From positions 1 through 49,705 of the forward strand of contig NZ_JACHFC010000004.1 of the NCBI RefSeq assembly GCF_014205895.1: DNA of 49,705 nucleotides, in the 5' to 3' direction. A program made the translations under genes and the position numbers. The DNA comes from Borreliella lanei (GTDB lineage Bacteria; Spirochaetota; Spirochaetia; Borreliales; Borreliaceae). The notes under the pieces are model-generated. The model saw only the letters and a list, made by a program, of their open reading frames with translations, did not search any database and had not been told where the DNA came from. Below, in pieces: positions 25,053 to 33,614 of the stretch. The first letter of the stretch is position 1. Every line of letters begins with the position of its first letter.

Positions 25053-25694
25053 TTAAACATTTGCACAATTTTCTAAATTTTTCAATTCGTTGTTACTATC
25101 ACTTTTAGTAAACACTCTTTTAATTACTTTAAAAATCTCTTCATTGCATTTTACGGGCTTTTTAACACTCTCATCATTTCCATTTTTGTACTCATCAATG
25201 CCAAATGCATCAGCTACCTTTTGGAAAAATAAACTTAAAGCCCCACCAGTGCTATTTTTAATTTTGTAACAAACATATTCTTTAAAGCCTAAAGATTGCT
25301 GCTCAGTAGGTCTTTGCTTTTTGCTTGCATCTACTGCTTTAGATAAAATGCTAGAAACATTGTCAAAAAAGCTTACAAACTCTTTTTGTCTGTTAATATC
25401 CTTAGAAAGCCAATCAAAAAATTCTTTATAAGATTTCTCGTACTCAGCTCTTAAATTCGCTTCTGTTTTACCATTAGAATCCATTGCATCTTTTAAAAAG
25501 ACTTTTAAAGTCTCTAACTTTTCAGCTTCCTTGGGGGTTAAAGAAATTTCTTTAGGAATTAGATCTTTAACTACATCGCTAACAACAAGAGGAATGCCAT
25601 CTCCAGAATCAATTTCTGTAAGCCCCTTAACATCGCCAAACTGTTTACAAGAAAACACCGCCAATAACATTAATAAAATATTTATTTTTTGCAT
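25053..25694 (-). CDS. Lipoprotein BBA36 with an Mlp-like segment
   Basis: A 213-aa lipoprotein. ATG at 25694 lies five bases after GGAGG; a TTG just before it is less well spaced. Signal peptide MQKINILLMLLAVFSC gives Cys16. The middle part (EKSYKEFFDWLSKDINRQKE, then FVSFFDNV) closely resembles the conserved core of the Mlp lipoproteins of cp32 plasmids, though BBA36 has a longer C-terminal part with two Cys (VCYKIKNS, VKCNEE) and a final Cys. This fits an mlp-derived cargo gene carried by the ancestral phage-plasmid (inference). Surface-exposed in B31 according to memory; function unknown. Confidence 0.8.
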   Translation of the reverse strand: MQKINILLMLLAVFSCKQFGDVKGLTEIDSGDGIPLVVSDVVKDLIPKEISLTPKEAEKLETLKVFLKDAMDSNGKTEANLRAEYEKSYKEFFDWLSKDINRQKEFVSFFDNVSSILSKAVDASKKQRPTEQQSLGFKEYVCYKIKNSTGGALSLFFQKVADAFGIDEYKNGNDESVKKPVKCNEEIFKVIKRVFTKSDSNNELKNLENCANV

Positions 25695-26190
25695 CAAAAC
25701 CTCCGCTAAAATAAGTCGTAATTATAGCTCATTTTCTAGCATTTCCAAGGCATACAAAAAATCAATCGAACTCTTTATTTTATTCTTTAAAATTATTCTT
25801 TTTACTCTTCCTTTAAAAATAAAAAAAAGAAATTAAAACTTAAATTTTTATTTCCTTTACGGATCTTAACATACAAATAAAGGTTCGAATTTTATTTGGA
25901 AAAAAGAAAGAGAGATATATATTTGTCTATTGTTATAAATCAACAATTCATTGAAAACTTCTTTAAAACTACAAATAGGGTCTTAGGGCCTTATTTGTAG
26001 TTTTAAAATAAACAATCTATTTTTTAGTCTTTTCCTTTAAATTTCCTTTAAATTAAAAAAAATTAATTTAACAAATAAATAAAAACAATAAGCTTTTTGA
26101 AGTACTTAGCAACAGCATAAAACATTTTAAAAAAATATTGCAATATAATTTGCTATTAATTATTGCAAAAACAAAGGAGGTAATAAAGAA
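25695..26190. other. Divergent intergenic region bba36 / oppA5
   Basis: No gene. It holds the leaders of both divergently transcribed genes and a 16-bp-arm hairpin at 25962-26007. AT-rich elsewhere, with a run of A/G before 25840. Confidence 0.6.
25962..26007. terminator. Long inverted repeat between bba36 and oppA5
   Basis: Arms TTTAAAACTACAAATA and TATTTGTAGTTTTAAA around a GC-rich loop. It lies upstream of both neighbouring genes, so it is either a terminator for a lost gene (BBA35 position) or a regulatory hairpin. Confidence 0.55.
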
Positions 26191-27777
26191 ATGATAATAA
26201 AAAAGGGGCTGCTTTTAACACTAAGCATTGCTGCTGTAATCTCGTGCACGATTTCTAAACCAAAAGATGATATTGTCTTTGGCGTTGGAATTGGAAACGA
26301 ACCAACATCGCTTGATCCACAATTTTGCAGCGATAGATTAGGAAATTTAATTATAAACGAACTATTTATCGGGCTTTTAAGGGGAGATCCTAAAACAGGT
26401 GGATACAGGCCAGGACTTGCAAAAAATTGGGACATTTCCTATGACAACACTTGCTATACATTCTATTTAAGAGACGACATTTATTGGAGTGATGGCGTTA
26501 AAATAACAGCAAGTACCATTAGAGACTCTTACATAATGGCCCTAGAAAATGAGCTTGATGTGCCAAATATTAATCTATTAATATCAAAGATAAAAAATGC
26601 AAAAGAATTTCACGAAACAAAATTAAATGTAGATGAAGTTGGAATAAAAGTGATTAATGAGCAAACTTTAGAAATAACTCTCTCTCGTCCAACAACATAT
26701 TTTCTTGATATGCTTACAAACCCAATATTTATCCCTATTCCTACTCACGTTGTTAAAAGGTTTGGAAATAAATGGACAAGCTCGGAAAACATGGTTACAA
26801 GCGGGCCTTTTAAGCTAAAAAGAAGAGCCTTAAACGAAGAAATATCTCTTGAAAAGAATAAAAAATTTTATGATGCTAAAAACGTTGCTGTTAATGAGCT
26901 TATATTTGTTACTATAAACGATACCCGAAGAATTTACAGCATGTATGAGCACAATGAAATTGATGCTATTTTTAACAACATCCCCCTAAACCTTATTAAT
27001 GAGCTTATCTTAAGAGAAGATTTTTATTCAGCTGACATTAATCAAATTGGTTTTCTTTCATTAAATACAAATGTTAAACCTCTTGACAACGTAAAAGTAA
27101 GAGAAGCATTGGCTCTTGCGGTTGACAGAGAAACTCTAGTCTACAGAGTGCTTGATAACAACTTTAAAGCAACAAGAAAAATAAGTCCTAACATTAACAA
27201 CTACAATTACGGGAAAAAGCTAAAGCCATACAACCCACGAAAAGCAGAAAAACTTTTAGCCGAAGCTGGATATCCGGATGGAAAAAAGTTTCCAACGATT
27301 ACAATAAAATACAATAAAAATGATCTTGAAAAAGAAGTTGCCAATTTTATTCAAAGCCAATGGAAAAAAGTTTTAAATATTGATGTAGAAATTGAGCCTG
27401 AAACATGGACCAACCACATATCAAATATTTTAAAAGGTCAATATGAGATCTCAGTAAGGTCCTGGCAAGGAAATTATTTAGATCCCATGGCATTCTTTAA
27501 TATATTTGAAACTAAAAGCTCACATTTTGTATCTTACGGATACTCAAATCCTGAACTTGATGAGCTTATAATAAAATCTGACATTGAAGGAGATGAAAAA
27601 CTTAGATTAGAAACATTAAAAAAGATAGAAGAAATAATTATTGAAAATGATTATCCAATAATTCCAATATACAGTGTTGCGGGAAACTATCTTTTTAAAA
27701 ATGATAAATGGACAGGGTGGAACACAAATAATTCAGAAAGATTTGCCCTATCAGAAATAAAACCTTTAGAAGAATAA
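26191..27777 (+). CDS. oppA5: OppA-V oligopeptide-binding lipoprotein
   Basis: A 528-aa peptide-binding lipoprotein (family 5 solute-binding protein). Signal peptide MIIKKGLLLTLSIAAVISC (Cys19); ATG after AAAGGAGG. Family landmarks: GIGNEPTSLDPQ near the N-terminus, GLAKNWDISYDNTCYTFYLR, DDIYWSDGVKITA, VTSGPFKL, VREALALAVDRETLV, and LAEAGYPDGKKFP. It delivers peptides to the chromosomally encoded OppBCDF permease; Borrelia uses peptides as an amino acid source. This plasmid copy lets the cell vary specificity by host stage. Full length, no defects. Confidence 0.93.
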   Translation: MIIKKGLLLTLSIAAVISCTISKPKDDIVFGVGIGNEPTSLDPQFCSDRLGNLIINELFIGLLRGDPKTGGYRPGLAKNWDISYDNTCYTFYLRDDIYWSDGVKITASTIRDSYIMALENELDVPNINLLISKIKNAKEFHETKLNVDEVGIKVINEQTLEITLSRPTTYFLDMLTNPIFIPIPTHVVKRFGNKWTSSENMVTSGPFKLKRRALNEEISLEKNKKFYDAKNVAVNELIFVTINDTRRIYSMYEHNEIDAIFNNIPLNLINELILREDFYSADINQIGFLSLNTNVKPLDNVKVREALALAVDRETLVYRVLDNNFKATRKISPNINNYNYGKKLKPYNPRKAEKLLAEAGYPDGKKFPTITIKYNKNDLEKEVANFIQSQWKKVLNIDVEIEPETWTNHISNILKGQYEISVRSWQGNYLDPMAFFNIFETKSSHFVSYGYSNPELDELIIKSDIEGDEKLRLETLKKIEEIIIENDYPIIPIYSVAGNYLFKNDKWTGWNTNNSERFALSEIKPLEE

Positions 27778-27787
27778 ATGCTTTTTC

Positions 27788-27821
27788 ATAAATAGAGTCA
27801 TTACTTTTTGACTCTATTTAT
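27788..27821. terminator. Hairpin between convergent oppA5 and bba33
   Basis: ATAAATAGAGTC / GACTCTATTTAT arms, between the two stop codons, usable in both directions. Confidence 0.75.
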
Positions 27822-27828
27822 AAAAAAA

Positions 27829-28376
27829 TTATTTTTGCATTAGTGTTAAAGAGCTTTCTTTTAAATAAACCAAATCTTTTAAAACCTTATTAAAGTCAAC
27901 ACTGTTGCTAAGAATGTAATTACATATTTCTCTTAATTTTTCATCTATATCTGAATATTTTTGATTTAAAAGTTTCAATTCTGGCTGTGGATCAAGAACA
28001 GCAGAATTGCCTCCACTTAACATACTAAGCTTACTTAAGCTATTGCTACTTTTTTCTATTAACCCGTGCTGTACTTTTAAAATCTCCAAAATTTTATTTA
28101 AAAGATTAATTTTTTGTTCACTAGATTCGCTAAAAAAATTGCTAACTTTAATCTCACTATAATTAGATATTCTAGAGCTTATTTTATCAGTTAAGCTTTT
28201 AAATTTTCTTTGAATTTTTAAAATAGCATTTTCTCTTTCAGATAAAGAAAGCTTAGAAAAATTTAAATCATATTTATTAAAGTTGCTTTTTTTCATATTA
28301 GAAAAATCATTTAAATAACAAGAAATTACCACTACTGAAATGATGAAATGATATATACATAAATATATCTCTTCAT
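27829..28376 (-). pseudogene. BBA33 lipoprotein with a disrupted signal-peptide frame
   Basis: The 167-aa body (VISCYLNDFSNMKKSNFNKY onward) matches BBA33, a lipoprotein reported to bind type VI collagen and to be needed for infection. An ATG at 28376, ten bases after AGGAG, begins MKRYIYVYIISSFQ and then hits TAG. The frame with the lipobox (IISVVVISC) differs by an indel of one or two bases and has no ATG; only a GTG at 28332 just before the lipobox. So either the gene is frameshifted here, or the base call is wrong, or a truncated signal peptide is used. The rest of the frame is intact, suggesting a recent change or a sequencing artefact. Confidence 0.65.
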
Positions 28377-28542
28377 GTATATTCTCCTAATTAAAATTTA
28401 ATTTATTTCAAAAGTGCAAAATTATTTCAAATAACTAAAAACATACATCTTTTACATAAATCCACCATTCAATTTAAATATATTGCTTAATATTAAAAAG
28501 TGCTTTAAAATTTTTAATAAGTTTAATTCTTTCTAGTTAATT

Positions 28543-28734
28543 TTAAGTTTTTCTGTTTCTACGATATCGCTCTCTGGCTCTTAATTTAAGTTTTTCTCTG
28601 TTTTTCTGATAATACTCTCTGTTATAATCTGAGGCTTTCTGCTTATTTTTGGCTAATAAATTTTTATTGTCCACCTTAAAAGAACTACAACCCAAAAGAA
28701 ACATTAAAAAAAAAAGAAAAAAGGCCATTCTCAT
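28543..28734 (-). CDS. Small lipoprotein BBA32
   Basis: A 63-aa lipoprotein. ATG at 28734 follows AAGGAGAG; longer readings begin 21 codons earlier without a site. Signal peptide MRMAFFLFFLMFLLGC ends at Cys16. The mature chain is strongly basic (KLKLRARERYRRNRKT) and probably disordered or helical. Such a basic tail on a membrane lipoprotein is unusual beside the acidic BBA59 type. Function unknown. Confidence 0.75.
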   Translation of the reverse strand: MRMAFFLFFLMFLLGCSSFKVDNKNLLAKNKQKASDYNREYYQKNREKLKLRARERYRRNRKT

Positions 28735-29314
28735 ATTTCTCTCTCCTTGAAATACATTTGAATAGATTGAATAAATAAATCTTAAAAATGATTGCACTAG
28801 ACAAATTCGGCAAACTTAGCAAATTCTTCTAATGCTACTTTTTAGCTAATCTAATCAAAATTGATGCAAAATAAACTCTCTTTTTGAAAAACAATTTGCT
28901 TAAATATTTCAAGCTTAGCTATTTTTTTAAGTCACCATTATGCTTATAAAAGTATTACAATTAAAAAAACTAAGACTTGAGAGCAAAAAAATTCTACTTT
29001 TCATGGTAATCCTTTAAAATAAAAAATAATAAAATTAAAATTATAAATCACATCAATAATATTTCCCAAAAAATTAAACTTTAAAAATAATTTTTCAAAA
29101 CTTTTAAGAGATTGAATATTGACTTTATATATTTTACAAATTATCTCATTTTTAAAAAAATATTTTAATTGTTTTAAAAATTTATTTAATATTGCTTTAG
29201 CTTAGATTTAAGGCAAAAAGAAATTTTTAGCAAAATCAGCACAAAAGACAAAAACTTTTTAAATAATTATTAATCACAATAAACTCAAATTGATAAAATA
29301 AAGTTTAGATCAAA
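28735..29314. other. Gene-free AT-rich stretch between bba32 and terminase
   Basis: About 580 bases of AT-rich sequence with poly-A/T runs. I found no convincing ORF or hairpin on either strand. It follows the terminase operon and contains the bba32 promoter region. In related phages the portal gene would begin here, so this is where the late gene order was opened by BBA32-37. Confidence 0.5.
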
Positions 29315-30667
29315 TTATAAATATTTAAAGTTGCCGAAATGAAATAATTTTTCTTTATAATTTAGCGTCAAAAGAAGATAAGCATTTGCAAGAGAATCAA
29401 GTGCATCATCTTTTGTTTTGCCGTCTCCTTTGTAGCTGTAAATATCAGATACTACATTTTTACTTATTATTTTTAAAAATTCTATTTTGCGGCTTTCAAA
29501 CAAAGGAATAAGAGCGCATATTCTTTTAAATTTATTGCTCAAGGGTTTTATTGGTGCAACTTTAAAATAGTTAATGCTTTTGCTTCTTAAGAAAAGAATT
29601 GTTTTGGTTAAAATTCCATCCCCTTTGATGCTATCTCTCTCCTCAATGTAAACAGTATTTACATTAAAATTTTCTATTAAAACTTGAATAGAGGCAAGCA
29701 TTAAACTATCACTTACTGGTTTTTGATCTTGATAAATATATGCATAAAATTTCTCAAAAGTGCGCTCTAAAACACAAACAGCTGTATTGTCCCCACCTAC
29801 TGAGAATGCAGGATCAATATACATTATTGGACTTTTAAATTCATAATCTTGATTGAAAATCATTTCATTAAATAATGTAGATTCATTTAAAATCCACTCT
29901 CCGTAAAGCACACGAGCCTTATAAGCAGGAAAATGTTTGTAAAGTTTCTCTTGAGTTTGAATAAAATCTGCTGAATTTAAAGGGTTGTCGTACGTTGTAA
30001 AATTATATGTTTTAAAAACATCTGTATTTTCAATATAGTCTGTTTTAAAATAGTGCGCTGGGCTTTCCGGATTTGTATCAAAAATAATAATCTCTTTACC
30101 CTTTCTAAGCCTTTTTATTACCTCAAGCAAAGTTTCTCTGTGAATTACTGTTGCTTCATTTACATAAATTATTGCACTATTGCCCCCACGAATCTTAGAA
30201 AAAGAATCTCTGTTTTTACCCCCATAAATATTAAGCTTAAGACCTGCTATTTTACAAAAAGACTGACCACTTTTCTTTTTCTGATAATCAATTCCTAACA
30301 AACCGCAAATTTTCTCTATTTGCTTTATGGTATTTGTCATTAACAAACCAATAGAATTGCCTATAATAAAATTATTAGTATCTTGCTCATAAAAAGATTT
30401 GTTTTCAATAAGTTTTTTAATAAGCAGATATGAGGCTAAAAACGTCTTACCACTTGCAATCCCGCCGCTAAATATTACTTTTGAATAATTGTGACTTTCT
30501 ATGTCAAAAAGCACTTCTTTTTGCTTAGCAGTTAAATATTTGTTTTCAAAATCTTTAAAACAAATGTTGGTTGGTTTTGGTTTAATATAATCCAAAATGT
30601 TAATATTAAACTTATTTTTAAACTTTTTCTGAAGATTGAGAAATGTTAAGGATCCCAAAAATTTCAA
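29315..30667 (-). CDS. Phage terminase large subunit (BBA31)
   Basis: A 450-aa DNA-packaging motor. It starts at TTG seven bases after GGAG, three bases past the small-subunit stop. ATPase: Walker A SGGIASGKTFLASYLL (about residues 72-87), Walker B-like AIIYVNEA (about 168-175), then the coupling region IIIFDTNPESPAHYF. Nuclease domain: MYIDPAFSVGGDNTAVCVLE (first acidic residue), VYIEERDS, and a late acidic stretch DGKTKDDALDSLANAY, the expected three acidic clusters of the RNase H-like nuclease. All key residues seem present, so it could be active. In B31 cp32s the same family packages phiBB-1 DNA. Confidence 0.87.
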   Translation of the reverse strand: MKFLGSLTFLNLQKKFKNKFNINILDYIKPKPTNICFKDFENKYLTAKQKEVLFDIESHNYSKVIFSGGIASGKTFLASYLLIKKLIENKSFYEQDTNNFIIGNSIGLLMTNTIKQIEKICGLLGIDYQKKKSGQSFCKIAGLKLNIYGGKNRDSFSKIRGGNSAIIYVNEATVIHRETLLEVIKRLRKGKEIIIFDTNPESPAHYFKTDYIENTDVFKTYNFTTYDNPLNSADFIQTQEKLYKHFPAYKARVLYGEWILNESTLFNEMIFNQDYEFKSPIMYIDPAFSVGGDNTAVCVLERTFEKFYAYIYQDQKPVSDSLMLASIQVLIENFNVNTVYIEERDSIKGDGILTKTILFLRSKSINYFKVAPIKPLSNKFKRICALIPLFESRKIEFLKIISKNVVSDIYSYKGDGKTKDDALDSLANAYLLLTLNYKEKLFHFGNFKYL

Positions 30668-30670
30668 ATT

Positions 30671-31264
30671 TTACTCCAATTTTAAATTCTTACTACTTAA
30701 AACAGATTTAAGCTTAACAAGAGCATCAAAATCCTCTCTCATACAAATAGTAATAAGCTTTTTTTCAATTTCTTCTCTTTCTTTAATCTTATCAGCAAGC
30801 TCTCTCTCAAGGCTTTCTTGGCCCTTAAGACCCCTTTTTTTATTGGTGCTAATCTCGCTTTGAAGCTTGCTAATCTTTAAATCCAAGATTAATGCTTCCT
30901 TTTTTATTGACGCTAAACTGAGATTTTTATATCTGTGATAAGAATCAATAAAAGAACAAACTATCTCGTAAAACAACCTTTCAGTTTCATTTTTAGCATT
31001 TTCAAGCTCACAGGCCTTTTTTGTAGCAAGCAGTACTAAATTGTTAAAATTGTCCTCATTAAAAGACACTTTAGCAATATTTTCTCCTACTGAGTCGATA
31101 GAAAAAGAGTCCTTTTTGTAAACAGAATCACCAGATTTAAAATATTTGTTTCGGGCTTTTGCTACAAAAGATTCACTAACACCTAAAATTTGAGCAATGT
31201 CTAAATCTTTTAAACCTTTTTTAAATAAAAAAATATATTCTTCTTTTCTATTTTTAAATATCAT
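30671..31264 (-). CDS. Terminase small subunit-like DNA-binding protein (DUF603, BBA30)
   Basis: A 197-aa protein encoded directly before the terminase large subunit. N-terminal helix-turn-helix (GLKDLDIAQILGVSESFVAK, residues 17-36), then a helical region and a C-terminal coiled coil (LKISKLQSEISTNKKRGLKG). This HTH-coiled-coil order suits a small terminase that recognises the packaging site and oligomerises. It shares its first bases (ATGATATTTAAAAA) with the portal gene at 23991. Confidence 0.76.
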   Translation of the reverse strand: MIFKNRKEEYIFLFKKGLKDLDIAQILGVSESFVAKARNKYFKSGDSVYKKDSFSIDSVGENIAKVSFNEDNFNNLVLLATKKACELENAKNETERLFYEIVCSFIDSYHRYKNLSLASIKKEALILDLKISKLQSEISTNKKRGLKGQESLERELADKIKEREEIEKKLITICMREDFDALVKLKSVLSSKNLKLE

Positions 31265-31406
31265 TATTTCATTTTAATTAAGTTCTTTTAAAAACTCAAG
31301 AAAAATTAATGTTTTTTATTGTGAATATTTTAATTAACGAGATATATTTTTTAAATAGAATAAAATTAATAAAAATAACTGGTAAAAGGGAAAAGGAACA
31401 TTTAAA

Positions 31407-31585
31407 ATAAAATATATTTCGTTGCAAGCGGTAATATTATTGTGCATATGAACGACAGGATATTTGCTCGAGAGTAAGAAACAAAAATCAGAGAAATCGT
31501 TGTTAACGAGCAAGATGCAAGATTAAAACGCTTAATAGAAGCTGCTGAAAACAATACATCTAATGAAAGTTTACTAGACATATAA
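31407..31585 (+). pseudogene. Decayed phage-like gene fragment
   Basis: On the plus strand, one frame reads KIYFVASGNIIVHMNDRIFA-RE, stop, then ETKIREIVVNEQDARLKRLI and EAAENNTSNESLLDI, stop. A hydrophobic beta strand followed by a conserved-looking helix recalls the C-terminal end of phage tape-measure proteins. It has no start codon and an in-frame TAA in the middle, so it is not functional. The origin as a tape-measure relic is an inference; another tail protein is possible. Confidence 0.45.
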
Positions 31586-31626
31586 TAATAAAAGAAAAAA
31601 ATAAAATAGTCTCTGGAGCAAACAAA

Positions 31627-31701
31627 ATGGGACAATTCTTTAAAGGCTTAAAAGACGTTGTTATGCCTTCTAAGCATGCCAATCCCGTTCCTGCTCCTTA
31701 A
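31627..31701 (+). CDS. Possible 24-aa peptide gene before dbpBA
   Basis: ATG nine bases after GGAG, encoding MGQFFKGLKDVVMPSKHANP and VPAP, then TAA, and a terminator 32 bases on. Amphipathic N-terminus, proline-rich tail. It may be a real small peptide or the tail of the decayed gene just upstream. Confidence 0.35.
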   Translation: MGQFFKGLKDVVMPSKHANPVPAP

Positions 31702-31732
31702 TTAAAACAGTGTCAAAATAGTCAAAATACTC

Positions 31733-31774
31733 AAAAGAGAAGCCATCAAATTGCGGGAGCATGGCCTCTCTTTT
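31733..31774 (+). terminator. Terminator before dbpBA
   Basis: AAAAGAGAAGCCAT ... ATGGCCTCTCTTTT with one wobble pair, then a T-rich tail. It isolates dbpBA from the upstream remnant. Confidence 0.8.
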
Positions 31775-32064
31775 ATTTTTAAGACCTAAATTCTTTTAGA
31801 TCTTTGATTTAATTTACAAAATGACCAATTTGTAACATTTTGGCAAACTGGAAATAAGTCTTAAAATTACAAGCTAGATTGCATGAACCATGCTTATAAT
31901 TCCAAACAATGTTACTACTATATTTGCATAAAACAAATTTATACTCCCCTAATAAAAATAAAAAAAATAAAATTTAAACTGATGGGGGTTTTAAAATAAA
32001 AGTTTTGAAATTCAGTACAAATCTAAAAATTATATTAACTTTTTATGTCAACCTTATGACTAAT

Positions 32065-32138
32065 TTATTTTATTTTATTTTCAATAAAATGGTCTAAAAT
32101 TTAGATTTAAATTTAAATAAATCTAATATATAAGGAGG
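32065..32138 (+). promoter_or_regulatory. dbpBA promoter region and ribosome binding site
   Basis: T-rich upstream element (32065-32081), -10-like CTAAAAT (32094-32100) and an excellent AAGGAGG (32132-32138) before dbpB. The arrangement agrees with the known RpoS-dependent dbpBA promoter; exact boxes are my assignment. Confidence 0.5.
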
Positions 32139-32143
32139 TAATA

Positions 32144-32707
32144 ATGAAAATTGAAAAATTGAATTCAATGGTTATGGCCTTGTTTTTTAATCTATTAGTC
32201 GCGTGTAATATTGGATTAATAGAAAAAGCAAAAATGGCTCTTGAATCATCGTCTAGAGATTTAAAAAATAAAATTTTAAAAATAAAAGAAGAAGCCGCTA
32301 AAAAAGGGGTGCTCTTTGCAGCTTTTACGAACAGTAAAGCTGGTTCTAAAGTGACAAGTGGAGGACCTACCTTAAGAGAAGCAAAAGTACAAGTCATTGG
32401 CGAAACAAGAAAGTTCCTTAAGATAATAGAGAAAGAAGCCTTAAAGCTTAAAGAAACTGGAAACAGTAGTCAATTCTTGGCTATGTTTGACTTAATGCTT
32501 GAAGCTGTAGAATCACTAGAAGAGATTGGAATAACAGACATAAAGCCTCGTATTTTAGAGGAAGCTGAAAGTAATCCTATAAACACAGCCGAAAGATTGC
32601 TTGAGGTTAAAGTTAAAATAGAAAATCAACTTGAAGCGGTTAAAGTAAAACAAAATATTAAAAAAAATGGAGAGAAAAAAAATAATAAAGGCAAAAAAAA
32701 GAAATAA
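32144..32707 (+). CDS. dbpB: DbpB decorin-binding lipoprotein
   Basis: A 187-aa adhesin. Signal peptide ends LLVAC (Cys21). Helical bundle with conserved KNKILKIKEEAAKKGVLFAA, EEAL-type KEALKLKETGNSSQFLAMF and NPINTAERLLEVK. The C-terminus is a Lys/Asn-rich tail (KKNGEKKNNKGKKKK) that supplies a glycosaminoglycan-binding patch. DbpB binds decorin and heparan/dermatan sulphate chains in host tissue and is RpoS-dependent, expressed in mammals. First gene of the dbpBA operon; dbpA starts 121 bases later. Confidence 0.93.
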   Translation: MKIEKLNSMVMALFFNLLVACNIGLIEKAKMALESSSRDLKNKILKIKEEAAKKGVLFAAFTNSKAGSKVTSGGPTLREAKVQVIGETRKFLKIIEKEALKLKETGNSSQFLAMFDLMLEAVESLEEIGITDIKPRILEEAESNPINTAERLLEVKVKIENQLEAVKVKQNIKKNGEKKNNKGKKKK

Positions 32708-32828
32708 AAAATATTAAAAATATTGTCATTAGAATGGACTAAAAGTAAAATTTTTAGCTCGTCCTAATTATTTGCAATTTAATAATATTAATTTATTGCT
32801 TTTATTAAAACTCAAAAAGGATAATATC

Positions 32829-33386
32829 ATGAATAAACATAACAGAACTTTTAAAAATTATTTAATTAAACTAACTTTACTTGTTAGCCTACTTATATCA
32901 TGTGGCTTATCAGGAGAAACAAAAATTAGACTAGAAACATCAGCAAAAGACATTGTAGATGAAATAGATAAAATTAAAAAAGAGGCTGCCGCACAAGGTG
33001 TAAATTTTAATGCTTTCACAAGCAGTGCAACAGGTAGCATAGTAGCAGGATCAGGATCAGGAGATTTCATAAAAGAAGCAAAACTACGAGCTATTGCAGT
33101 AGCAGAAAAATTCGTAACAGCAATAGAAGAGGAAGCTACTAAACTTAAAGAGACTGGACGTAGTGGTGAATTCTCAGCAATGTATGACTTAATGTTCGAG
33201 GTCTCAGAACCATTAGAAAGAATTGGAATACAAGACATGAAAGGAACAATCTCAATAGCAGCTGAAACCAATCCTCCAACTACAGCTCAAGGAGTACTTG
33301 AAATTGCAGCAGCAATGAGAAAAAAATTGCAAAAGGTTAAAACAAAACAAGAAAGTAACAGTAAATCTCCTGCTAAACCCAAATAA
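32829..33386 (+). CDS. dbpA: DbpA decorin-binding lipoprotein
   Basis: A 185-aa adhesin; ATG at 32829 chosen because AAGGAT precedes it and MNKHNRTFKNYLIKLTLLVS is a normal signal peptide with lipobox LISC. Helical domain with KDIVDEIDKIKKEAAAQGVN, KFVTAIEEEATKLKETGRSG and EFSAMYDLMFEVSEPLERIG, very like B31 DbpA, plus the basic C-terminal end (RKKLQKVKTKQ). Lys residues in these helices bind the dermatan sulphate chains of decorin. DbpA is highly polymorphic between genospecies, so the SGSGSGDF linker (about residues 77-84) may serve as a lineage marker. Confidence 0.93.
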   Translation: MNKHNRTFKNYLIKLTLLVSLLISCGLSGETKIRLETSAKDIVDEIDKIKKEAAAQGVNFNAFTSSATGSIVAGSGSGDFIKEAKLRAIAVAEKFVTAIEEEATKLKETGRSGEFSAMYDLMFEVSEPLERIGIQDMKGTISIAAETNPPTTAQGVLEIAAAMRKKLQKVKTKQESNSKSPAKPK

Positions 33387-33416
33387 ACACCATTTTTATA
33401 CTTAACTTAAAACAAT

Positions 33417-33453
33417 AGACCGAATAACCTAGCTAGTTTAGGTTGTTCGGTCT
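33417..33453 (+). terminator. dbpBA terminator
   Basis: AGACCGAATAACCTA ... TAGGTTGTTCGGTCT with G-T pairs, followed by a short T/A run. Confidence 0.85.
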
Positions 33454-33614
33454 TATAATTTAAATGTTAGTTTTGCAATGCATATTAATAAATAGTAAGC
33501 TCTTCAACGACAGCCAAGAAATAAAAGAAGCAAAAGTTAAAAAATTAACCTAAAAGATTTAGTATTTAAAAATACTATGAAAACATTAAAAGTTATAAAA
33601 TGACATTAATATTT

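Noticed and set aside
25531..25836. 101-aa plus-strand ORF overlapping the start of bba36
   Set aside because: Mostly antisense to bba36 with an end in A/T-rich DNA; no ribosome binding site.
26160..26435. 91-aa minus-strand ORF opposite the start of oppA5
   Set aside because: Antisense shadow of a clear coding gene.
31402..31635. 77-aa minus-strand ORF near 31.5 kb
   Set aside because: It overlaps the plus-strand gene relic and small ORF, starts inside the small ORF region and has no ribosome binding site.
32858..33271. 137-aa minus-strand ORF opposite dbpA
   Set aside because: Antisense shadow of dbpA; no start signal and no homologue recognised.
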